From assembly GCF_039532215.1 (NCBI RefSeq), contig NZ_BAAARN010000005.1, positions 124,001-188,000 of the forward strand: a stretch of DNA of 64,000 nt, given 5' to 3'. The notes under the pieces are model-generated. The model was not told where the DNA came from. It saw only the letters and a program-made list of their open reading frames with translations, and made no database searches. The position numbers and the translations under genes are program-made. The stretch's first letter is position 1. The number at the start of each line of letters is the position of its first letter. The DNA comes from Pedococcus aerophilus (GTDB lineage: Bacteria > Actinomycetota > Actinomycetes > Actinomycetales > Dermatophilaceae). Positions 16,398 through 24,464 of this stretch are shown here, in pieces.

Positions 16398-17219
16398 ATG
16401 CCGAGCAGCGCTCACCACGCAGACCTGGCCCTCCGCTGGTCCGGACCCGTCGATCCCCGGACTCCCACGGTCGTGCTCCTGCACGGCCTCGGGGACTCGG
16501 CCGACTGCTGGCCCGACGCCGTCCGCCGCTGGTCCCCGACCTACCGGGTGCTGGGCGTCGACGCGCTGGGGCACGGTCGCTCACCGCGGTTCACGCCGCA
16601 GCAGCTCTCGTCGACGGACCCCGTTGAGGCGATGTATGCCGCCGCGGAGCGGACCCTCGCGTCCGTCGTCGCCGCCCATGGCGCACCGGTCGTCGTCGTG
16701 GGTCACTCCATGGGCGGCGGCCTCGCCGGGGCGCTCGCAGCGCGACGTCCTGACCTCGTGTCGGCAGCGGTGCTCGAAGACCCTGCGTGGCGTGACTCGG
16801 AGCTGCGCGTGCAGCCCCGTCAGGTTGTGCGTGAGCGGATCGCGGAGTGCCGGGCCGTCGCCGACGACCCTTCCGGTCAGCTCGAGAGGGGCAGGGCCGA
16901 CAACCCGACCTGGCCCGAGTCCGAGTTCGCTCCCTGGGTGGAGTCCAAGGCGCAGGTGGACCTCGACTTCCTGGGCCTGGGCATCGCCAACCTGCTGGAG
17001 CCCTGGGACGAGATCGTCGGAGCCATCCGCGTGCCGACGCTCGTCCTGCTGGCCGAGCGCGGAGGTCCCGTGACTCCCGAGGTCCGCGAGAGGGCGGCAC
17101 GGATCGGCAACCCGCAGGTGGACATCCGGGTGGTGCCGGACTCAGGCCACTGCATCCGCCGCGACGTGCCCGACGCCTACCACGCCCTCGTCGACCCCTT
17201 CCTCGCAAAGTACGCCTGA
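16398..17219 (+). CDS. Alpha/beta hydrolase
   Basis: A 273-residue alpha/beta hydrolase. The oxyanion-hole motif LLHGLGDSADCW is near residues 27-38, the nucleophile elbow GHSMGG (Ser in VVVGHSMGGG) near residue 105, and the likely catalytic His in VVPDSGHCIRRD near the C-terminus. No signal peptide or membrane segment is present, so it should be cytosolic. The substrate is not predictable. The start at 16398 follows the leaderless -10 box rather than the ATG four codons upstream. Confidence 0.85.
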   Translation: MPSSAHHADLALRWSGPVDPRTPTVVLLHGLGDSADCWPDAVRRWSPTYRVLGVDALGHGRSPRFTPQQLSSTDPVEAMYAAAERTLASVVAAHGAPVVVVGHSMGGGLAGALAARRPDLVSAAVLEDPAWRDSELRVQPRQVVRERIAECRAVADDPSGQLERGRADNPTWPESEFAPWVESKAQVDLDFLGLGIANLLEPWDEIVGAIRVPTLVLLAERGGPVTPEVRERAARIGNPQVDIRVVPDSGHCIRRDVPDAYHALVDPFLAKYA

Positions 17220-17247
17220 CTGCGGAGAGCGACGGGCGACCACGCCG

Positions 17248-17667
17248 TCAGAGGAGGCGCAGCACCTCGTCGAGCTCGGTGACGTCGTACCAGAGCAGGT
17301 CCTCCATGCCGTCGTCGCCGGCCGTCTCGTCGACGTGGAACGACACGACCCGTGACAGCGGGAGCGGCTCCGACACCTGCACGGCGGACAGCTGGTCCCC
17401 GGCCCGCGACATCACCCACGTCGGGTCGACGTCCGCGGCGAGGACGACGCGCTTGGCGTCACGCGCGCCCCGCTGCTCGTCGGCCACGTCGAAGGCCTCG
17501 GTCAGCGCGGCATACTCCCACTCCTCCTCGTCGCCCGACGGGAGCATGCGCTCGAGCCGCTCGGTGACCGCGAACGCCGCGACGGGGACGTCGCCCACCG
17601 CACGGTCGGCAGCAAGTCGGCGGACGCCGTCGGCGTCCAGGGGCACGTAGATCCGGGTCTGGGTCAT
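17248..17667 (-). CDS. Conserved actinobacterial protein (DUF6912-like)
   Basis: A 139-residue soluble acidic protein beginning MTQTRIYVPLDADG, with VAAFAVTERLERMLP, EEEWEYAALTEAFDVA and VVLAADV segments. This pattern matches the small actinobacterial family labelled DUF6912, for which no function is known; the label is from memory and moderately certain. Its ATG overlaps the stop of the patatin gene (ATGA), placing it as the third gene of the WS/DGAT-patatin operon. Confidence 0.6.
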   Translation of the reverse strand: MTQTRIYVPLDADGVRRLAADRAVGDVPVAAFAVTERLERMLPSGDEEEWEYAALTEAFDVADEQRGARDAKRVVLAADVDPTWVMSRAGDQLSAVQVSEPLPLSRVVSFHVDETAGDDGMEDLLWYDVTELDEVLRLL

Positions 17668-18680
17668 CCCACGTCCTCGCTGGGTCCAACATCTTCGAAA
17701 GCGGAGCGGTCGGGCAGTGGCGCAGGGTCGTGCAGGGCGACCGCCGACGTCCGCAGGGAGGTCTCGATCACCCTAGGGCGTCGAGAGACGTCCATGAGGT
17801 TGGACCCGAATGCCTCGAGGTCCTCCTCGCCCGGGCCGAGGACGGTCACCTCGGCCCCGTCGGCGTGGACACGACCCAGCTCGCGCAGGACGCGCAGCGT
17901 CACGCGGTTGCGCCACTGGCGCTCCACCCGGGTCCGCCACTGGGTCGGGGCGTCCTTGACGAAGCTGACCTGTGGCGCCAGGACGTACACCTCGTCGAGG
18001 CCGAGGCCGATCATCAGGTCGAGGTTGGTCGAGGACCACGCGCCACCGTCGATGTAGCGGTGCGCGCCGATGCGGACCGGCTGGTACCAGCCGGGGATCG
18101 CGCAGGACGCCATCACGGCGGACGGCAGGTCGACCGGGTCGACGCCGGGACGACCGAACGCCACCCGTTCCCCCGTGTCGTAGTCGAGGGCCACCACGGT
18201 CACTCCCGCACGCTGCACCCAACCCGTCGGCACGACGTGCGAGACGAGCGCGCCGACCGCCTCGATGCTGCCGCGCCCCTCCGGCAGGATCGCCGACAGC
18301 ACTGCGGTGGGAGGCAGCGAGCGCAGGTGAAGAGCGTTGCGGCGCAACAGCTCTCGCGATCCGAAGCCCACCTTGGGCAGTCCCGGGCGGTCGCCACCGG
18401 TGTCGCGGTCGTAGTCCCAGAGGTACCCCGCGAGCGGACCGTCGGCGAGGGTCCCCCCGAGCTGGTGGGTGAGCAGGTCCTCGACCGAGACCCCCGCCCC
18501 CAGCAGGCCCGCGAGGACCGAACCGGCCGACGTGCCGACGAACTGGTCGAACTCCCGGACGTCGGTGCCCAGCTCGTCCTGGAGGGCCTTGAGGGCGCCC
18601 ACCATCCAGGCCGCGCCCAGCACCCCGCCCCCACCGAGGACCAGACCTCGTCGTGGGGCGGGTGGACGCGCCGGGCTCAT
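17664..18680 (-). CDS. Patatin-like phospholipase
   Basis: A 338-residue patatin-family protein. The oxyanion-hole glycine loop LVLGGGGVLGAAW is at residues 14-26, the nucleophile motif GTSAGS near residue 49, and the catalytic Asp in the DGG triplet (YIDGGAWSSTN) near residue 219. Patatins are serine lipases/phospholipases with a Ser-Asp dyad. No signal peptide is visible. It overlaps both neighbours by ATGA junctions, coupling it to the upstream WS/DGAT acyltransferase. The pairing suggests turnover of storage lipids, which is inference. Confidence 0.88.
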   Translation of the reverse strand: MSPARPPAPRRGLVLGGGGVLGAAWMVGALKALQDELGTDVREFDQFVGTSAGSVLAGLLGAGVSVEDLLTHQLGGTLADGPLAGYLWDYDRDTGGDRPGLPKVGFGSRELLRRNALHLRSLPPTAVLSAILPEGRGSIEAVGALVSHVVPTGWVQRAGVTVVALDYDTGERVAFGRPGVDPVDLPSAVMASCAIPGWYQPVRIGAHRYIDGGAWSSTNLDLMIGLGLDEVYVLAPQVSFVKDAPTQWRTRVERQWRNRVTLRVLRELGRVHADGAEVTVLGPGEEDLEAFGSNLMDVSRRPRVIETSLRTSAVALHDPAPLPDRSAFEDVGPSEDVG

Positions 18681-20107
18681 CGCTGCGGTGTCCGGTGGCT
18701 GTCCAGGAGCTCGGCGAGGGAGTCGACGATGCTCTGCCCGAGGACGTCGATGTCAGGCATCGAGTCGCGGTCGGCGTTGAGCCCGTAGTAGACCCCACCG
18801 TCGTAGGACGTCAGCCCGATCGACAGCGCCTGGCCCCGGGCCAGCGGCATCACGGGGTAGGTCGACAGCATCTTCGCGTCGCCGGCGTACAGGGTGTGCT
18901 GGGGACCGGGGACGTTGGTGATGACCACGTTGAACAGTCGCCGCGACACCGCCGACCCCAGCCGCGCCCCGAGCGAGTGCAGCGTCGGCGGGGCGAACCC
19001 GGCCAACCCGGCGAGCGACTCGGCACCGACGGCCTGCCCACCCTCCATCTGCTGGCGCATCGCGAACGCGATCTGGTGCAGGCGCATCGACGCACCCGGC
19101 TCCCCCACCGGCAGGTCGACGAAGCAGGCGGTGAGTCGGCTCCCGACGTGACGGGCCTCCGCGTCGTACACGCTGACCGGGACCATGGCCCGCACCGTCG
19201 TGCCGGAGTGCACGGCCTCGCCCCGGGTGAGCAGCCAGGTCCGGAAGGCCCCGGAGATCGTCGCAAGCACGACGTCGTTGATCGAGACGTCGTCGGCGTA
19301 GTTGCCGCGGGCCAGCCGGCTACGGACCTTGCGGTAGTCCTCGAGGTCGGTGCCGATCATGACGTACCGGCGGGCCTCGCCGACGTGGGCGTTGAGCGGC
19401 GAGTGCGGCGCTGGGCGGGCAGCCGTGCGGGCCAGCGTCGACACGACGTCACCGGCGGCCGTCAGGGCGCGGGTGCCGACCGCCTTGACGTCGACGATGC
19501 CGCCGCGGATGTTCTCGACGACCTCGCTGGGTCGTCGGATCGCATCCACCAGGGCGCCGGTGAGCAGCTCGACGTCGCTCGGCTCGCGGGACGGACGCCA
19601 GGTGTCGGTGACCAGGCCCTCGGCCGCGGGGTCGCCGTCGACGATGACGTGGGCGATGTCCACGGCGTTGATGCCGTCGACGAGGGCCTGGTGGGACTTG
19701 GTGACGATGGCGAACCGGCCCTGCTGGAGCCCTTCGACGAGGTACACCTCCCAGAGCGGACGCTTGCGGTCCAGGGCCCGGGGCTGGATACGCGCCACGA
19801 ACTCCTGGAGCTGCTCGTCGGTGCCCGGCTTCGGCAGGGCCGAGCGGCGCACGTGGTAGGTCACGTCGAAGTTCTCGTCGTCGACCCAGACCGGGTTGGC
19901 CAGCCGGCCGGGGACCTGCCGGACCCGCTGGCGGTAGCGCGGCACGAACGCGATCCGCGTCGAGATGAGCTGGACCAGACGGTCGTAGTCGAAGCCGTCG
20001 CTCGGGGGGTCGAAGACCATCACCGACCCCACGTGCATCGGCGTGGTCGCCTCCTCGAGGTAGAGGAAGGACGCATCGAGGGAGTTCAGGCGGTCCGGCA
20101 CCCCCAC
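18677..20107 (-). CDS. Wax ester synthase/diacylglycerol acyltransferase (WS/DGAT) family
   Basis: A protein of about 476 residues with the family's N-terminal PDRLNSLDASFLYLEEATTPMHVGS and C-terminal NVVITNVPGPQ, plus FNVVIT and RAMVPVSVY segments. The catalytic motif HHxxxDG appears as KSHQALVDG: the first His is kept, while the position of the second, catalytic His is Gln. Related actinobacterial proteins may share this, so loss of activity is not proven. Start is uncertain between GTG at 20107 and GTG at 20101, the latter matching the usual MPDRL N-terminus. First gene of a three-gene coupled operon and divergent from a lipoprotein gene. Confidence 0.85.
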   Translation of the reverse strand: MGVPDRLNSLDASFLYLEEATTPMHVGSVMVFDPPSDGFDYDRLVQLISTRIAFVPRYRQRVRQVPGRLANPVWVDDENFDVTYHVRRSALPKPGTDEQLQEFVARIQPRALDRKRPLWEVYLVEGLQQGRFAIVTKSHQALVDGINAVDIAHVIVDGDPAAEGLVTDTWRPSREPSDVELLTGALVDAIRRPSEVVENIRGGIVDVKAVGTRALTAAGDVVSTLARTAARPAPHSPLNAHVGEARRYVMIGTDLEDYRKVRSRLARGNYADDVSINDVVLATISGAFRTWLLTRGEAVHSGTTVRAMVPVSVYDAEARHVGSRLTACFVDLPVGEPGASMRLHQIAFAMRQQMEGGQAVGAESLAGLAGFAPPTLHSLGARLGSAVSRRLFNVVITNVPGPQHTLYAGDAKMLSTYPVMPLARGQALSIGLTSYDGGVYYGLNADRDSMPDIDVLGQSIVDSLAELLDSHRTPQR

Positions 20108-20128
20108 ATCGTGGCAGAACCCGTTGCC

Positions 20129-20134
20129 TAGACT
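20129..20134 (+). promoter_or_regulatory. -10 box (TAGACT) for leaderless lipoprotein gene
   Basis: TAGACT is followed by 7 nt and the GTG at 20142. It excludes the ATG at 20124, which would start upstream of the transcript. Confidence 0.55.
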
Positions 20135-20141
20135 TCCATTC

Positions 20142-20633
20142 GTGACGAAGATGACGCCGCGTGTGCCGCCCGCCCACTTCGCCCGACTGGCTGCCGGGCC
20201 GGTCGCCCTGCTCGCGCTGGGGGTGCTGGCCGGCTGTGGCGACCCCGCGGACGATGCGTCGGGGCGGACCAGCACCACGCCGGTGACCGCGACCAGCTCC
20301 ACCAGCGCCACGACGACCTCTCCGTCGAGCAGCGCGTCCTCGTCGAGCTCGTCGTCCTCCAGCTCCCCTGCCGGCCGCACCCTGGAGATCACCGTGGACG
20401 GCAAGGACGTCAGCCCGGCCCCGCGGACGGTCGACCTCGCGGTCGGCGAGACCCTCACCCTCGTCGTCACCAGCGACCACGACGACGAGCTGCACGTCCA
20501 CGGGTTCGAGGTCGAAGGAGCCCTCGTGGCGGGCAAGCCCACGAGCGTCACCCTGACCGGCAAGGAGCCCGGCGTCTACGAGGTCGAGACGCACGAGCCG
20601 CCGCTGCGGCTGCTGAAGATCGCCGTCCGATGA
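20142..20633 (+). CDS. Lipoprotein with Ser/Thr linker and cupredoxin-like domain
   Basis: A 163-residue secreted lipoprotein. The signal peptide ends in the lipobox LAGC (Cys about residue 31). A Ser/Thr-rich linker of about 45 residues follows, including an almost unbroken run of serines. The C-terminal domain (about 78-163) has the Greek-key pattern of small cupredoxins, with TLEITVDGKDVSPAPRTVDL and a SDHDDELHVHGFE segment whose His/Asp residues could bind metal. No classical Cys-ligand type 1 copper site is visible. The next gene, a polytopic membrane protein, overlaps by ATGA, so the two probably work together. The GTG start follows the leaderless box. Confidence 0.75.
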   Translation: MTKMTPRVPPAHFARLAAGPVALLALGVLAGCGDPADDASGRTSTTPVTATSSTSATTTSPSSSASSSSSSSSSSPAGRTLEITVDGKDVSPAPRTVDLAVGETLTLVVTSDHDDELHVHGFEVEGALVAGKPTSVTLTGKEPGVYEVETHEPPLRLLKIAVR

Positions 20634-21949
20634 CCCCCGCCCTCCTGCTCCCGGCCCACGGCGTGGGCTCCAGGGAAGACCTGCCGCTGCCGTTCAACCT
20701 CCTGCTCATCGGCGCCGGCGTGGCCCTGGTCGTGTCGTTCGTCGCCCTGGGGGCGCTCTGGAAGCAGCCCCGCCTGCGGGGCGAGGACGGCCGCCTCCTG
20801 CCGATCACCGTGTCGCTCGCCCTGGACTCCGCACCCGTGCGCGGCCTGTTCGTCGGCCTCTCGCTCCTCATCACCGGCTGGACCCTGGCTGCCCTGCTGT
20901 TCGGCAGGGACAACGCCAACAACCCCGTCCCCAGCGTGGTCTACGTCTGGCTCTGGGTGGGACTGGCGTTCTCGTCGATGCTGTTCGGCGGCTACTGGCG
21001 GCTGGTCAACCCGGTGCGCTGGATCCGCCGCGGCCTGCTGGCCCTCGGCCGCATCGAGGAGGACTTCACCCTGAGCGAGTACCGCCTCGGCTACTGGCCG
21101 GCCGCGGTCGGCCTGCTCGCCTTCACCTGGCTCGAGCTCGTCGCCCCCGACAACGCCGAGCTCTTCACCCTGCGCGTCGCCGTGCTGGGTTACCTCGTCG
21201 TCAGCCTCGTGCTCAGCCTGCTCTGGGGCCCGGCGTACCTGCGCACCGGCGACCCCTTCACCGCCTGGTCCTCCCTCTACGGCACCCTCAGCCCGCTCGG
21301 TCGCCGGACCGACGGCCGCTGGGTGCTGCGCACGCCGCTGCACGGTCCGCTGCAGGTCCCGGCCCAGCCCGGCCTGCTGGCCGTGGCCTCGGTGATGCTC
21401 GGCAGCACGGCCTACGACGGCTTCTCCGGGGAGACCCGCTGGTACTCCTTCGTCCAGTCCTCCGACGTCCCCGCCGAGGTGTGGGGCACCGCGGCGCTCG
21501 TCGGCTTCTCCCTCGTCGTCGCCGGATCCCTGTATGCCGCCGCCGTCCTGTCCGCGCGGCTCGCCGGCGTCTCGGCGCGAGGGGTGGCGACCTCCTTCGC
21601 CTCGTCCCTGCTCCCCATCGCCGCGGGCTACCTCATCGCCCACTACTGGTCGCTGTGGGTGTGGGAAGGCGCCAACGGGCTGGTGAAGATGTCCGACCCG
21701 CTCGGTACCGGTGCCGACCTCCTCGGCACGGCCGGCCTGACGCCGCCGTCGGCACTCATCGCCCCGGGGTTCGTCGCCGGCGTCCAGGTCGTGTCCATCG
21801 TCACCGGCCACGTCCTCGGCGTGGTCCTGGCCCACGAGCGGGCGGTGTCGCTGTTCCCGCGTCGCGCCGCGGTCGTCGGCCAGCTGCCCCTGCTCGCGGT
21901 CATGGTCGTCTACACCGTCGGTGGCCTGAGCCTGCTGTTCAGCTCCTGA
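20630..21949 (+). CDS. Polytopic membrane protein coupled to a cupredoxin-like lipoprotein
   Basis: A 439-residue membrane protein with about 10-11 hydrophobic segments and no recognisable catalytic motif. Proteins of this look in actinobacteria are sometimes labelled fenitrothion hydrolase, a name I regard as weakly supported. Conserved features include LPLPFNLLLIGAGVAL near the N-terminus, WVGLAFSSMLFGGYWRLVNPVRW, and a histidine-containing helix AAGYLIAHYWSLW. The lipoprotein partner and a helix with His-Tyr-Trp hint at metal or redox work in the membrane, which is inference. The last codons and stop lie inside a 20-bp-period repeat. Confidence 0.7.
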   Translation: MTPALLLPAHGVGSREDLPLPFNLLLIGAGVALVVSFVALGALWKQPRLRGEDGRLLPITVSLALDSAPVRGLFVGLSLLITGWTLAALLFGRDNANNPVPSVVYVWLWVGLAFSSMLFGGYWRLVNPVRWIRRGLLALGRIEEDFTLSEYRLGYWPAAVGLLAFTWLELVAPDNAELFTLRVAVLGYLVVSLVLSLLWGPAYLRTGDPFTAWSSLYGTLSPLGRRTDGRWVLRTPLHGPLQVPAQPGLLAVASVMLGSTAYDGFSGETRWYSFVQSSDVPAEVWGTAALVGFSLVVAGSLYAAAVLSARLAGVSARGVATSFASSLLPIAAGYLIAHYWSLWVWEGANGLVKMSDPLGTGADLLGTAGLTPPSALIAPGFVAGVQVVSIVTGHVLGVVLAHERAVSLFPRRAAVVGQLPLLAVMVVYTVGGLSLLFSS

Positions 21950-21996
21950 GCCTGCTGCCGGGCGCGTGAGCCCGCTGTCGACGCCTGAGCCGCGCT
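21927..21996. repeat. Four degenerate copies of an 11-bp word at 20-bp period
   Basis: TGAGCC(T/C)GCTG occurs at 21927, 21947 and 21967, and a diverged TGAGCCGCGCT at 21986. Spacings are 20, 20 and 19 bp. The second copy contains the stop codon of the gene ending at 21949, and the last reaches the stop of the convergent gene 21995-23263. Confidence 0.75.
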
Positions 21997-23263
21997 ACCG
22001 GCGGCGGCGACGTCGGTGCTGAGGTGGCACGGCGACATACGGCTCGGTGAGGGCGACCACGGCCCGACGCAGCTCGCTGGCCGGGGCGAACTCCGCCAGC
22101 GACTTCCCGGCGAACATCGCACCGTCCACGGTGGTCTGGTCGTGGGGCAGGAAGGCGAGCTCGTCCATGCCGGCGAACCGGCCCAGGGCCTCGGCGATCC
22201 GCCGCTCCGGGCGCGTCCCCACGGCGGACGCGCGCACCTTGTTGACCACGACCCTCGGCGTGGGGCTGGGCACGGCCGCGAGGTCCTGGACGGCGCGCAC
22301 CAGCCGCTGCAGCCCGATGGGGTCGCCGGCGCCGACGACGACGAGCTCGTCCGCGCACTCGAGGGCCACGAGGGTCGGGGCGTTGCGGCGGGGCGCCAGG
22401 GTGTCGTAGGACAGCTCCTCGTCGTCCTCGATGCAGAACCCGCAGTCGACCACCACGAACGTCGCGAGCTGACGGGCCAAGGTGATGACGTGCTCCACGG
22501 AGGCCGCGCGCAGCTCGGTCCACCGGTCGGCCCGGGGGACGCCGGTGAGCACCCGCAGGTGCGGCGACACCTCGGGCGCGAGCCGGGCGAGGGCGTGCAG
22601 GTCCAGGGACCCCTGGTCGGCGGCCCGGCACGCCGCCGCCATGCCGGGGGCCTCGTCGAGGAGGCCGAGCGCCTGGGCGACCGACGACCCGTAGGTGTCG
22701 CAGTCGAGCAGCACCGTGGGTGCGTGGACCGCCAGCTCGGCGGCGAGGTTCAGGGCCACCGTGCTGCGGCCCGGCCCACCGGTGGGGCCCCACACGGCCA
22801 GCACCCGCCCGGGGGACGTGGCCGACGTGTCCGCGCCGTCGGGGTCCTCGAGCGGGTCGGGAGCGAGCAGACCTCCGACGGCGCCGTCGCTGCCGTCGGG
22901 GCTGTCGGCCCTCAGCAGCAGGTCGTCGAGGAGGTCGGCCAGGTCGTGGCCGGCGACATCGGTGCGCACCACGACGGTGAGCCCGAGCTGGCGCAGCCGG
23001 CGCTCCCCCACCTCGTCGCCGGGCTCGGTGACCCCGGCGACGACGAGGCCGTGAGTGGTCAGCTCGTGCAGCGCGCTGCGGTCCAGCGAACGCAGGTCCG
23101 GTGACACCAGGGCCACCTCACCGAGGCCTGCGGCTGCTGCCGCGAGCAGGTCGGGGAGGTCGGCGCACCGGCGGGCGACGGCATACTCCGCGGTGGCGGC
23201 CAGGGTGGCCACCACCTCGGACTCTCCCGCGCCGGTGAGGGCGGTGACCACCGCCCGGCTCAC
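21995..23263 (-). CDS. CpaE/MinD-like ATPase paralogue with degenerate Walker A
   Basis: A 422-residue protein with a receiver-like N-terminal half (about 1-130) and a MinD/ParA-type C-terminal half, the CpaE/TadZ layout. The P-loop reads WGPTGGPGRST (about residues 158-168): both the signature Lys of KGG and the Lys of GKT/S are replaced, by Thr and Arg. Later motifs survive (VLLDCDTYG for the switch-like segment, TFVVVDCGF for Walker B, RVVVNKVRA). The C-terminus is strongly basic. It overlaps the upstream SAF-domain gene by four bases. It is probably a regulatory or scaffold protein of a pilus-like or envelope system rather than an active ATPase; this is inference. Confidence 0.7.
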   Translation of the reverse strand: MSRAVVTALTGAGESEVVATLAATAEYAVARRCADLPDLLAAAAAGLGEVALVSPDLRSLDRSALHELTTHGLVVAGVTEPGDEVGERRLRQLGLTVVVRTDVAGHDLADLLDDLLLRADSPDGSDGAVGGLLAPDPLEDPDGADTSATSPGRVLAVWGPTGGPGRSTVALNLAAELAVHAPTVLLDCDTYGSSVAQALGLLDEAPGMAAACRAADQGSLDLHALARLAPEVSPHLRVLTGVPRADRWTELRAASVEHVITLARQLATFVVVDCGFCIEDDEELSYDTLAPRRNAPTLVALECADELVVVGAGDPIGLQRLVRAVQDLAAVPSPTPRVVVNKVRASAVGTRPERRIAEALGRFAGMDELAFLPHDQTTVDGAMFAGKSLAEFAPASELRRAVVALTEPYVAVPPQHRRRRRR

Positions 23264-23928
23264 CGATCTGCTCCGCTGCTGCCCGGCACGGGCACGAGGG
23301 TGACCCGGGCACCGTCGTCGACCTGGCCGATGATGTCCTTGATCCGCTCGCGAGGAGCCATGACCTGCACGGGGCGGTCTCCCCCGGCACCACCGGACAG
23401 ACCCCCGGACGGCTTGGGCAGACCCGAGACGGAGACCCCTTCCAAGGCGAGAACCGGACCGGTGAAGGCGTCCGCGCCGGTCGCCGCCGGGTCCGCGGGG
23501 TTGACGTAGACGTCCACCCTGCTGCCCACCGCGAGGGCGGCGACGCTACCGGCGTCGACCGAGAGCGTCAGCGGCTGCACCGACACCTGCTCGCGTCCGC
23601 CCACGGCCACCGCGGGCACCAGCTCGCCGGCCGCCACCTCGCGCAGCACGAACCGCTCCGGTGCGAGTCCTGCACCGGCAGCGATGTAGCGCCCGCCCTG
23701 CGCACCCAGCTGGACGTCCACCCGGACGAGGTCGTCCTCGGTCAGAGGCTGGCCGGGCACGAGGGCCTCGCGAGCGGCATACATCGCCGTGCGGTCGTCA
23801 GCCGCAGCGACCACCGTCGAACCGACGGCAACCGAGGCGAGCACGAGGACCAGTCCGATGAGCAACCGGGCGTCACGCCACGCAGGCCGCTGCAATCGCG
23901 TGGCCTTGGGCACTGGAAGGTCCGACAC
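23260..23928 (-). CDS. SAF-domain protein, CpaB/RcpC-like
   Basis: A 222-residue membrane-anchored protein. One transmembrane segment (DARLLIGLVLVLASVAVGSTVVAA, about residues 17-40) is followed by an SAF/antifreeze-like domain beginning AREALVPGQPLTEDDLVRVDVQ, as in the CpaB/RcpC proteins of Flp pili. The C-terminal part ends in the MAPRERIKDIIGQVDDGARVTLVPVPG segment. The GTG at 23928 is preferred because AAGGGGGA precedes it at good spacing; the longer reading to 23991 lacks such support. It overlaps the CpaE-like gene. CpaB proteins stabilise the pilus channel in the envelope. Confidence 0.75.
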   Translation of the reverse strand: MSDLPVPKATRLQRPAWRDARLLIGLVLVLASVAVGSTVVAAADDRTAMYAAREALVPGQPLTEDDLVRVDVQLGAQGGRYIAAGAGLAPERFVLREVAAGELVPAVAVGGREQVSVQPLTLSVDAGSVAALAVGSRVDVYVNPADPAATGADAFTGPVLALEGVSVSGLPKPSGGLSGGAGGDRPVQVMAPRERIKDIIGQVDDGARVTLVPVPGSSGADR

Positions 23929-24131
23929 GTCGTTGTCCCCCTTGGCATGGTTTCGCAGGATTCCCCCTCCGGCGGAGTCATCATGGCCCACCGGGGTGGG
24001 GGTGCGCCCGCCCCCTCCACAAAGCGCCGCAAATCATCCACAACCGACGCAGGCCAACTCCTCCAAACGGTTGACGATGAGACAATTTCGCGATCGACCG
24101 GACGCAGCCGCACGATCATGGTAAAAATTTA

Positions 24132-24158
24132 GTCAAGAGAAGCCAAGATTCAGTCAAG
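24132..24158 (+). promoter_or_regulatory. Three helically phased direct repeats upstream of HTH gene
   Basis: GTCAAG (24132-24137), GCCAAG (24142-24147) and GTCAAG (24153-24158) are spaced 10 and 11 bp apart, one helical turn each. They lie in an A/T-rich patch just upstream of the small HTH gene, and would place bound proteins on one face of the helix. Likely an operator for that protein or a partner. Confidence 0.45.
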
Positions 24159-24190
24159 GCCGACCATCGCAAAGAAGGGACGGGCACATC

Positions 24191-24415
24191 GTGGCCAAGC
24201 GATTCATCCAGTTGTCGGAGGTGTCCGAGGTCCTCGACATCTCCTCGGCCCAGGCCTACGCCCTGGTCCGCTCCGGGGAGCTCCCGGCCATCAAGGTCGG
24301 AGGCCGCGGCCAGTGGCGCGTCGAGGTGGCCGAGCTCGAGAGCTACATCCAGCGGATGTACTCCGAGACCAAGACGTTCGTCGCCGCCCACCCCTTCGGG
24401 CAGGGCACCGAGTAG
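24191..24415 (+). CDS. Small helix-turn-helix protein (excisionase/BldC-like)
   Basis: A 74-residue winged-HTH protein of the MerR/excisionase class. FIQLSEVSEVLDISSAQAYALVRSG forms the helix-turn-helix, and LPAIKVGGRGQWRVEVAELESYIQ the wing and final helix. No integrase or other phage gene is nearby, so it is more likely a chromosomal regulator of the BldC type, which binds head-to-tail direct repeats. The GTG start has AAGGGA upstream at a long spacing of about 11 nt. It is divergent from the SAF/CpaE-like pair and sits 33 bp downstream of three phased repeats, suggesting autoregulation or control of that pair. A strong terminator follows. Confidence 0.8.
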   Translation: MAKRFIQLSEVSEVLDISSAQAYALVRSGELPAIKVGGRGQWRVEVAELESYIQRMYSETKTFVAAHPFGQGTE

Positions 24416-24464
24416 CACCCACCGATCTTCGTCGCCGGCCGTGGGGGTCCCGCGACGTTCCCCG

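Noticed and set aside
24191-24415. Excisionase-like HTH as a sign of an integrated element
   Set aside because: No integrase, attachment repeat or other phage or plasmid gene nearby; composition is like the neighbours.
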